Source: DATDAW01 sp036524675
Lineage (GTDB): Bacteria; Verrucomicrobiota; Verrucomicrobiia; Chthoniobacterales; DASVRZ01
NCBI GenBank assembly: GCA_036524675.1
Contig: DATDBU010000178.1
Location: forward strand, 1 to 14,215
DNA length: 14,215 nucleotides
Direction of reading: 5' to 3'
Part shown: positions 6,600 through 12,633 of the stretch, in pieces
How positions within the stretch are numbered: position 1 is the first letter of the stretch
Layout of the letters: each line of letters opens with the position of its first letter
The notes under the pieces: generated by a model
The model's input: only the letters and a program-made list of their open reading frames with translations
What the model was told of the DNA's origin: nothing
Databases searched by the model: none
Made by a program: the position numbers and the translations under genes

Positions 6600-7382
6600 T
6601 CAGGGGTTGGAGAGTAGGATTTCGAGGGTCTCGACGAGGGTGCGCTCGGCACGCGGGTCTGTGCCGAGTTGAGCGAGAAGGGGTAATGTGATGAGAGCGA
6701 TGCCGCCATGCATGTAAATTCCTGGCGGTTTAGTGGATGCAGGGTCGAATAGGAGAATGGCGTGAGGGACCGCACTGGAGGTAGCCACGAGGCCGAAAAG
6801 TTTCCCTCTGCCATTCGGATCGTAACGGAATGCTCCCGTTGCAAACCGATCTGGCAATCCCGGACCGAGATCGTCGTGTTTCAGTTGATTGGATATTAGA
6901 AAATTCCGGAAGACTGGTTCGGAGCCGAAAACGGAGATGGCTCGTTCGGATTCGGGTTTGGCCAGAAACTCTCGTATGAAATCGCCGGCTTTTTCAGGAA
7001 CCGCTTCGATCTTTTGTGCCGCGATCTTTTGGTCGCCCTGACGGTAAACAAGAACAAAACGGGTAGGTTTCTCGACTTTCGGAAGCGGAAGCTCAAGGTC
7101 GGTAACCAAAGCGGTTCCAGTTGATTCGTGAAGCTCGGGAAAGACGGCGATCGCCTTTTTGATAGGGGCGACGATCCTGTTAGCTATGATGCTGAAGTCC
7201 GCGACGATAGCGGCATTCGGGCCGGGCGGAAATGTCCCAGTGAGCGCGAATCGGGCGGTTTGGTCACGGTAAAATGCCAGTGTTGGCAGATCGGTGCTGG
7301 TGTCCGTCACGCGCAAGGAGGGGAACCCTTCGGCGCAAAGCAGAGAGGGGAAGAACAGGAAGCCGAGAAGGAATGCTCTCAT
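6600..7382 (-). CDS. Exported protein of unknown function in the ECF sigma operon
   Basis: A 260-residue protein. The start chosen is ATG 7382, because it shares ATGA with the stop of the membrane protein gene upstream and opens directly on a signal peptide: MRAFLLGFLFFPSLLCAEG, with cleavage probably after CA. A longer frame exists but its extra residues overlap the previous gene. The mature protein is alpha/beta with strands such as ALVTDLELPLP and TRFVLVYRQGDQ, and a C-terminal region with YMHGGIALITLPLLAQLGTD and a final helix. No catalytic or metal-binding motif is evident. I do not recognise the family. Its place between the anti-sigma-like gene and the CsgG-like gene suggests a periplasmic part of the same envelope process. 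Confidence 0.7.
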   Translation of the reverse strand: MRAFLLGFLFFPSLLCAEGFPSLRVTDTSTDLPTLAFYRDQTARFALTGTFPPGPNAAIVADFSIIANRIVAPIKKAIAVFPELHESTGTALVTDLELPLPKVEKPTRFVLVYRQGDQKIAAQKIEAVPEKAGDFIREFLAKPESERAISVFGSEPVFRNFLISNQLKHDDLGPGLPDRFATGAFRYDPNGRGKLFGLVATSSAVPHAILLFDPASTKPPGIYMHGGIALITLPLLAQLGTDPRAERTLVETLEILLSNP

Positions 7383-7972
7383 GATGTGGGGAGCAGGACA
7401 GCTTGGAGAGTTTTCAATTCTGGAGGGAGAGAGCCGGATTTTTGCGACGAGCTCCATAGGAACTGGTCGCTGCATAGAAGAACCGAGCCATCGGCGGCAA
7501 TGAGTGGTTCGATAAAAAGATGTTCCTGGCCGAAATTGAGTTCAAATTTCGAGCCACTGAAGCTAATAACGTGAACGGGCCCGGAGCTGGTTTTGGCGGT
7601 TATGAGAATGGCCTGGCCGCGATTGGGGCGAGGCCTGGCGGTTTCGACTTCGAGTTGTCCGTCGCGTTCGATGAGAGCATTAAGCGATGAGCCGAACAGG
7701 GCGTCAAATTGTGCCAAGGTGCCTGCATTGAGCGGGACGAATTCGGAGTTGGCGTTTGGGAGCGATTTCCACATCACGACGCTCAAAATCAGGGATGACG
7801 CGGCAACAATGCCGAACGCGACGGCCAGCGAAGCGAAAGGACTACGAGTTGAGATTTTTTCGGATTCGCGGAAGCGAAGAGCTTGTAACGATTTTTCGAG
7901 CGCGCGATCTTGTGCCTCTGACGACGGCTGAGACGTGCGCCAGTTTTTCAACGGGCCATGTGCGTCGTTCAT
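7379..7972 (-). CDS. Single-pass membrane protein, likely anti-sigma factor
   Basis: A 197-residue protein whose start ATG at 7972 overlaps the stop of the sigma-factor gene as ATGA. Residues 1-45 are polar and charged, residues about 46-68 form one membrane helix (FASLAVAFGIVAASSLILSVVMW), and the remaining 130 residues would lie outside the inner membrane. This cytoplasm-helix-periplasm layout and direct coupling to an ECF sigma gene are typical of anti-sigma factors. The N-terminal part lacks the His-x3-Cys-x2-Cys zinc motif of ZAS-type anti-sigma factors, and I cannot identify a known anti-sigma domain, so the role rests on position and topology. The outer domain is beta-rich (QAILITAKTSSGPVHVISFS). 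The stop overlaps the next start by ATGA. Confidence 0.7.
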   Translation of the reverse strand: MNDAHGPLKNWRTSQPSSEAQDRALEKSLQALRFRESEKISTRSPFASLAVAFGIVAASSLILSVVMWKSLPNANSEFVPLNAGTLAQFDALFGSSLNALIERDGQLEVETARPRPNRGQAILITAKTSSGPVHVISFSGSKFELNFGQEHLFIEPLIAADGSVLLCSDQFLWSSSQKSGSLPPELKTLQAVLLPTS

Positions 7973-8508
7973 GATGGCAACTCCTTACTGGTGAGCCACT
8001 TGCGAAGTTTCCGTTTGGCCTGAAAAATGCGCCAGGAGACCGTTGTCTCGGCGCAGCCAAGCGATGCGGCTGCTTCGGCATGGTTAAGTTGGTCGAAGTA
8101 GACGAGTGCGATTGCCGCTCGGAGTTCTGGCCCGAGGCGAGCGAGAGCGCTGGTCAGTTTCTCATGACCAGGATCCGTTGTGTCGAAGTTTGCCGGGCGC
8201 TCACTGGATTCGAATTGGAGGTGCCGGCTTTCACGCAAACGCCGACGGATAAGGTCGATGGCGCCATTCTTTGCAATGCGATACAGCCATGGCTTGAATG
8301 TGCCCTGGAAACCGCGCGAGGCCAATTCGCGAGCGGCTTTAACAAATGTTTCCTGCGCGACGTCTTCAGCTAGCGACGCGTCGAGGCAGATGCGATGGGC
8401 GAAGGCGTGAATCATCCGGTAATGGCGTTTGAAAAGCATTGTGAAGGCTGTTTCGTCGCCGCTCGCTGCAAGTTGCGCGAGTGAATCGTCATCCGCCTGT
8501 CCGTGCAT
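7969..8508 (-). CDS. ECF-family RNA polymerase sigma factor
   Basis: A 179-residue protein, the normal length for an ECF sigma factor (sigma-70 family, domains 2 and 4 only). Region 2 spans about 20-90: DETAFTMLFKRHYRMIHAFAHRI, then the conserved AEDVAQETFVKAA, then FKPWLYRIAKNGAIDLIRRR, which contacts core polymerase and the -10 element. Region 4 spans about 118-172, with the helix-turn-helix HAEAAASLGCAETTVSWRIF followed by the basic end QAKRKLRKWL that reads the -35 element. It is the first gene of a four-gene operon and overlaps the membrane protein gene by ATGA, so it is probably held inactive by that product and may control its own operon. I could not pick a convincing ECF-type promoter in the 148 bases upstream. 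Start ATG at 8508; the ribosome binding site is weak. Confidence 0.93.
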   Translation of the reverse strand: MHGQADDDSLAQLAASGDETAFTMLFKRHYRMIHAFAHRICLDASLAEDVAQETFVKAARELASRGFQGTFKPWLYRIAKNGAIDLIRRRLRESRHLQFESSERPANFDTTDPGHEKLTSALARLGPELRAAIALVYFDQLNHAEAAASLGCAETTVSWRIFQAKRKLRKWLTSKELPS

Positions 8509-8583
8509 TTTCGACCATTAGAACGCTGGAGAAGGAAAGATCCTTGGAGGTTTTTGTGAAGTTAGGGGCTTGGAACGTAGAGG

Positions 8584-8646
8584 GGCGGAAATGAAAATGG
8601 AGAATGCAGAACGGAAACTGGGGCCGTTTACCGTTCTGCATTCTGG
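8584..8646 (+). repeat. Dispersed palindromic repeat, copy 2
   Basis: This shares an identical 43-base core (8600-8642) with 1159-1201 and lies in the same orientation. The inverted-repeat arms are 8603-8614 and 8631-8642. It sits in the gap between the ABC ATPase gene (ending at 8657 on the - strand) and the sigma-factor gene (starting at 8508). Relative to the adjoining gene end its orientation is opposite to that of copy 1. It could fold in the 3' end of the transporter transcript, and so protect or end it, but no T run follows. The rest of 8509-8656 shows only a weak 5-bp inverted repeat at 8532-8545. Confidence 0.85.
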
Positions 8647-8656
8647 TACTGCAATC

Positions 8657-10150
8657 CTACTTTTCCTCGCCCAAGCCTGCCATGTAACGCATGAGTGTGG
8701 GTTGGGAAAATTCGGTGTGATTAAGTTCCCTTACGATTTTTCCTTCCCGCATGACCAAAATGCGACGGCTGAGACTCATGACTTCGGGGAGTTCCGAAGA
8801 GATGACAACGATGGCGAGACCCTGGCAGGCGAGCTCGTCGAGGAGTTGATGGATTTCTGCTTTGGCGCCGACATCGACGCCGCGCGTGGGTTCGTCCACA
8901 ATGAGAACATCACAATCGCGGGCAAGCCATTTGGCAAGCGCCACTTTTTGCTGGTTGCCGCCACTAAGGCCGGCGATAAGGACCTCCATCGATGGGGTTT
9001 TGACGCGGAGCCGTTCCTTGTATTTTTGGGAAAGCGATTGCTCGTCCTTTCGACGAACGAAACCGAGGCGGCTGAGCTTGCGCAGCGTGGCTAGCGAGGT
9101 GTTTTCGCGGCAATTCATCGTGAGCACAAGCCCCTGTCGCTTGCGATCCTCGGGCAAAAATCCGACTCCAGCGCGCAGGGCAGCTTTGACGTTCTTAGGC
9201 GGGAGAGTTTTGCCATGGACGAAGACAGTGCCGGTAGCGTGCGGATCCAGTCCAAAAATTGCCTGTGCGACTTCGCTGCGTCCGGCGCCAATGAGTCCAG
9301 CGAAGCCGATGATTTCCCCGGAACGGACGTTAAAATTAACGTTCTGGAATTTGCGAGGCGAACTCAAGTTTTCTACGCGCAGGGTCTCTTTACCGGGCTC
9401 GTTATGGAGGTGTCTGGTCGAGTACTGATTGACGGCCCTGCCGACCATTCGATGGATAACTTCCTCCTTGGTCGTCTCTTTTACCGGGCACGTGTGGACG
9501 TGCTGACCATCACGGAGCACCGTGATGTGGTCGCAGAGCCGAAAAATTTCCTCCATGCGGTGGGACACGTAAATGACTGTTATGTCCCGTTCTTTGAGCT
9601 TGGCGAGAAGAGAAAACAGGTTTTCGCTTTCGGCGACGGAAAGGGAACTGGTGGGCTCGTCCATGACCACAATCCGGGCGTTGACACCGAGTGCGGAAGC
9701 GATCTGAACGACTTGTTCCTGACCGGTCGTGAGGTTGCCGATCGGTTGGTCGACATCGAAATCTGCGCCGACTTCAGTGAGCATCTTTCGGGCGCGATCG
9801 CGGAGTTCCGTTCTGTTAACCCAGCCAGCGACGCGCGGCATGTCGCCGAGGCAAAGGTTCTCGGCAATGGTCATGTTCGAGCAGAAAGCGAGCTCCTGGT
9901 GAACGATGGCGATCCCGAGGGCCCGAGCCGCAAGAGGGTTCGGCGGCGTGATAGCTTTGCCTTCAAGGAGGACTTCACCCTCGTCGGCGTTGTAAACACC
10001 GGCGAGGATTTTGCCTAAGGTGCTCTTTCCCGCGCCATTCTCGCCCATGAGCGCGTGGCAACTGCCTTGTTTGATCTCAAAACTGACACTGTTGAGAGCA
10101 ACAACGCCCGGAAAACGCTTCGTGATGTTTTTGTAGGCGAGATAGGCCAT
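8657..10150 (-). CDS. Sugar ABC importer, double ATP-binding protein (RbsA-like, CUT2)
   Basis: A 497-residue cytoplasmic ATPase with two nucleotide-binding domains, the layout and length of RbsA/MglA/XylG. Domain 1: Walker A GENGAGKST at 36-44, Q-loop HQEL at 84-87, an altered signature LTTGQEQ at about 140-146, Walker B VVMDEP at 161-166, H-loop histidine at 197. Domain 2: Walker A position reads GLIGAGRSE (285-293) and lacks the Lys-Ser/Thr, which is usual in this family; signature LSGGNQQ at 395-401; Walker B LIVDEPTRGVD at 416-426. It powers sugar uptake with the permease and binding protein encoded upstream. It is the last gene of that operon, 88 bases after the binding-protein gene. 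The substrate (ribose, xylose, galactose or another sugar) cannot be fixed from sequence. Ends at TAG 8657-8659. Confidence 0.95.
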   Translation of the reverse strand: MAYLAYKNITKRFPGVVALNSVSFEIKQGSCHALMGENGAGKSTLGKILAGVYNADEGEVLLEGKAITPPNPLAARALGIAIVHQELAFCSNMTIAENLCLGDMPRVAGWVNRTELRDRARKMLTEVGADFDVDQPIGNLTTGQEQVVQIASALGVNARIVVMDEPTSSLSVAESENLFSLLAKLKERDITVIYVSHRMEEIFRLCDHITVLRDGQHVHTCPVKETTKEEVIHRMVGRAVNQYSTRHLHNEPGKETLRVENLSSPRKFQNVNFNVRSGEIIGFAGLIGAGRSEVAQAIFGLDPHATGTVFVHGKTLPPKNVKAALRAGVGFLPEDRKRQGLVLTMNCRENTSLATLRKLSRLGFVRRKDEQSLSQKYKERLRVKTPSMEVLIAGLSGGNQQKVALAKWLARDCDVLIVDEPTRGVDVGAKAEIHQLLDELACQGLAIVVISSELPEVMSLSRRILVMREGKIVRELNHTEFSQPTLMRYMAGLGEEK

Positions 10151-10238
10151 GAGCAGGTGGCGGAAGGGTGATTAAGCTGATTTTAGAGAGTCCAGGACTG
10201 GAGCATATTGGCAGTCCCAAATCGTCGTTGTCCCGGGC

Positions 10239-11201
10239 TCACTTACGCAGCCATTTTTCCCAGTTCTTGCCGAACTCGTCGACGTTATCCTTGGTGACTG
10301 GGATCAATGCGCTAACATCGACTACTGCGGCAGGATCTTTTTTCAGGACGATTTTGTTCAGCAAATGATCGACCGACCGGTAACCCCATTCGTAGCATTG
10401 CTGGGCGAGGAGCTCTTGAACATGGCCGCTCTTGATGTAGGCGAGCTGAAGCGGAAGGGCATCGACAGCAACAACTTTGATGGTACCCGGCTCCCATTTC
10501 AGCGCGTTATCGGTGAAAAGCGGCCAGCCACCAATCATGCACCAGCCGGTGATGTCGGGGTTGGATTGGGTGACTTCTTCAACTTTCGCGGCAGCATCCT
10601 GCGGGGTTTCCTTGTGGTAATAGACATCCTTGATCGTGATGCCGGGATATTTTTTGGCTTCCTGTTTCGCGCCGGCGACGCGTTTTTGAAGGTTGGGTGC
10701 GTTCTGGTTGCCGGCGAGAATGGCGACGACACCTTTGCCATCCAGCAATTTCGCGAGTGCCTTCATGGTTTCCTCGCCGCACTGGACATCATCGACACCG
10801 TAAGTGACGAACCGTTTACTGGCTGGCGCATCCGAATCGAACGTGGCGACGGGGATTCCCTGATCGACGGCGGCGTTGATGGCGTCGGTGAGTTTATTAG
10901 CGTCGGAGCAACTCACGGCGATGCCGCTGGCGCCGGTAAGGACGAGCTGCTCGATGGCATCGGCTTGTTTCTGAGGATCTTCCTCGTTCGGCGTGCGCCA
11001 ATCGATCTTAACATTGACACCAAGTTTGGCGCCAAGTTCCTTGGCGGCGTCTTCGGCGCCCACGCGAGCAGCCTGAAAAACGGGATTGTTTTGTGATTTC
11101 GCCACAAGGCCGATCGTGTAGGTTTCAGCCGCCTGGACGATGCTGGGAAAAGCGATGGTAGCTGCCAGGAGGGCGGCAAGGGTACAAAGAATGCGTTTCA
11201 T
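10239..11201 (-). CDS. Periplasmic sugar-binding protein of the ABC importer (RbsB-like)
   Basis: A 320-residue protein of the periplasmic binding protein 4 (ribose/galactose) type. The signal peptide is clear: MKR, hydrophobic core, and VQA/A at about residue 24. The mature protein starts TYTIGLVAKSQNNPVFQAARVGAEDAA, the usual first strand and helix of RbsB-like proteins. Other family landmarks are QLVLTGASGIAVSCSDANKL, GIPVATFDSDAP (118-126, where an Asp commonly binds sugar hydroxyls), the GxN-type segment ILAGNQNAPNLQKRVAGAK, and VVAVDALPLQLAYIKSG near 245. It should deliver its sugar to the permease. It sits between the permease gene (74 bases upstream) and the ATPase gene. Sequence does not decide the exact sugar; ribose is only a guess from family likeness. 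Confidence 0.93.
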   Translation of the reverse strand: MKRILCTLAALLAATIAFPSIVQAAETYTIGLVAKSQNNPVFQAARVGAEDAAKELGAKLGVNVKIDWRTPNEEDPQKQADAIEQLVLTGASGIAVSCSDANKLTDAINAAVDQGIPVATFDSDAPASKRFVTYGVDDVQCGEETMKALAKLLDGKGVVAILAGNQNAPNLQKRVAGAKQEAKKYPGITIKDVYYHKETPQDAAAKVEEVTQSNPDITGWCMIGGWPLFTDNALKWEPGTIKVVAVDALPLQLAYIKSGHVQELLAQQCYEWGYRSVDHLLNKIVLKKDPAAVVDVSALIPVTKDNVDEFGKNWEKWLRK

Positions 11202-11275
11202 TGGTTCTGTTGATTGCGGGGGTTGTTCTTGTGGGAGAATGACTTCGAGTAATCTATGGCGTTTCCCCGAAAAAA

Positions 11276-12367
11276 CTAGGCTTTCGCCGAGCGTGCAAGC
11301 AGGCGCGCTTTAGCGAGGCGCTCATTGAGTTGATCGAGAACGACAGCGAGGATAACGACCCCGCCAATGATGATCTGACTGTAACTCTTGTCGATGCCGA
11401 CGATATCGATACCGCTAGTAATCATCTGAATGATCAAAGCCCCAAGCACGGCGCCCAAGGCAGACCCCTTTCCTCCGGTGAGGCTTGCGCCGCCCACGAC
11501 GGCTGCTGCGATAACATTTAGTTCATAGCCCTGGCCATCGCCCGAGGATGCCGCGCCATAATAGCCCAGCGCCATTAATGCAGCGATACCGGCGGTGAGC
11601 CCCGAAACAAAAAACACGGTCAGTTTTACTTTCTCAACGCTGATACCTGAGTAACGCGTGGCGAGTTCGTTACCGCCGACGGCGTAAATTTGCCGGCCAG
11701 CAGCCATTCGAGTGAGGTAGATCGCTCCCAGAATCAGCACAACCAGGGTTACCAACAGCGGGACGACGCTCAGGCCGTTGATTTCGAAACCTACAAATTG
11801 CCTAAGCGAAGTGGGAAAACCGCCAATGGACTGCCCTTTGGTAATTACGAACGCGATACCTCGGTAAATGGCCATCGTACCGAGCGTGATGATAAATGGA
11901 TGGACACCCAGCGAAACGATCATCGCGCCGTTGGCAAGACCGCCAATTGCGCCCGCGGCAAGGCAGGCGAGCAATCCTGGTAACATACTGCCATCGGTTC
12001 CCGAATGCTGGAAAACGACGGCACCCAGCACGGAGGCGAAGGCATAGGTCGACCCGACGGAGAGATCGATACCGCCAGAGACGATGACAAACGTCATGCC
12101 AACCGCCATGATCGCCACGAAACTGGCGTCCTTTGCCAGTTTGGCGAGGCTTTTGGCATTGAAAAATTTGTTGCGTGTTTCGAATGCCGGCACTTTCTGA
12201 CCGCTGGCATCGACTTCCATGACGCGGACGCGTTTCCCTTGGGCGTCGGTTTCAAATTTGGGAGCCTTTACGGAACCTCCGAAGATGGTTAGGAGAACTC
12301 CAAGAACAAGAATTGCAATGAGCAAACCGCCCTCTTGCAACGGGGCAGACCGAATGGGGGATGACAT
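11276..12367 (-). CDS. Sugar ABC importer permease (RbsC-like) with an extra periplasmic segment
   Basis: A 363-residue inner-membrane permease of the CUT2 (RbsC/XylH) type. A first membrane helix (about 14-29) is followed by many others. The family block AIMAVGMTFVIVSGGIDLSVGS lies at 85-106, and later blocks such as GRQIYAVGGNELATRYSGI and YELNVIAAAVVGGASLTGGKGS are conserved in RbsC relatives. Compared with E. coli RbsC, about 36 extra residues lie between helix 1 and the FFN segment (about 31-66); they are hydrophilic and carry two similar motifs, APKFET and VPAFET, about 24 residues apart. The gene is first in the importer operon, where the more usual order places the ATPase or binding protein first. 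The start ATG at 12367 is preceded by an inverted repeat. Confidence 0.93.
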   Translation of the reverse strand: MSSPIRSAPLQEGGLLIAILVLGVLLTIFGGSVKAPKFETDAQGKRVRVMEVDASGQKVPAFETRNKFFNAKSLAKLAKDASFVAIMAVGMTFVIVSGGIDLSVGSTYAFASVLGAVVFQHSGTDGSMLPGLLACLAAGAIGGLANGAMIVSLGVHPFIITLGTMAIYRGIAFVITKGQSIGGFPTSLRQFVGFEINGLSVVPLLVTLVVLILGAIYLTRMAAGRQIYAVGGNELATRYSGISVEKVKLTVFFVSGLTAGIAALMALGYYGAASSGDGQGYELNVIAAAVVGGASLTGGKGSALGAVLGALIIQMITSGIDIVGIDKSYSQIIIGGVVILAVVLDQLNERLAKARLLARSAKA

Positions 12368-12374
12368 TATGAAA

Positions 12375-12392
12375 ACTCTAGGAATCTAGAGT
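12375..12392. promoter_or_regulatory. 18-base inverted repeat just before the permease start
   Basis: ACTCTAG (12375-12381) and CTAGAGT (12386-12392) are a perfect 7-bp inverted repeat around GAAT, ending 7 bases upstream of the ATG of the importer's first gene. It covers the position where a ribosome binding site should be. It could be a repressor operator or an RNA hairpin that masks the start. It lacks the central CG of typical LacI-family operators. Function is inference. Confidence 0.4.
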
Positions 12393-12520
12393 GAAATTAG
12401 CAATCGGGATTTTGCATAAATTTTTCGTTTGACGGCCTGTATGGAAAATTAGATGCACGCAGAAGAGACGTTTGGAGAGCATGCAATGGCGCGAATGGTA
12501 GGTTTTTTGTGAAAAAGTAG

Positions 12521-12534
12521 AAAAGCACGCTTTT
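12521..12534. promoter_or_regulatory. 14-base inverted repeat in the gap upstream of the importer operon
   Basis: AAAAGC and GCTTTT (12521-12526 and 12529-12534) flank AC. On the - strand it is followed by CTACTTTTTC, so it could be a weak terminator of the von Willebrand gene, or an operator for the importer. The 2-base centre is too tight for a normal hairpin. The remaining gap 12368-12633 is AT-rich between 12400 and 12460 and probably holds the importer promoter, but I could not define -35 and -10 boxes with confidence. Confidence 0.25.
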
Positions 12535-12633
12535 GCCGCATCTGCTAGGCTAACCACCGTCGGGCGGTCGCACGGAAACGGAAGTAACTCATGTGCGACA
12601 CACCGGCTACAAACCGCGCCGTATACCTTTAAT

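Noticed and set aside
9215..10018. Long + strand open frame of 267 codons opposite the ABC ATPase gene
   Set aside because: It lies entirely antisense to a clear RbsA-like gene and its translation has no recognisable domain; it is a shadow of the codon bias of the real gene.
10187..10200. AGTCC-A-GGACT inverted repeat between the binding-protein and ATPase genes
   Set aside because: Arms of 5 bp around one base cannot form a hairpin and no regulatory context is visible.
10365..11096. Long + strand open frame of 243 codons opposite the sugar-binding protein gene
   Set aside because: It is antisense to a well-supported RbsB-like gene and resembles no protein; the open frame follows from the GC-rich codon pattern.
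12429..12455. TTGACG on the + strand with an AT-rich stretch after it, as a possible promoter
   Set aside because: The spacing to a -10-like box is poor and no + strand gene lies downstream.
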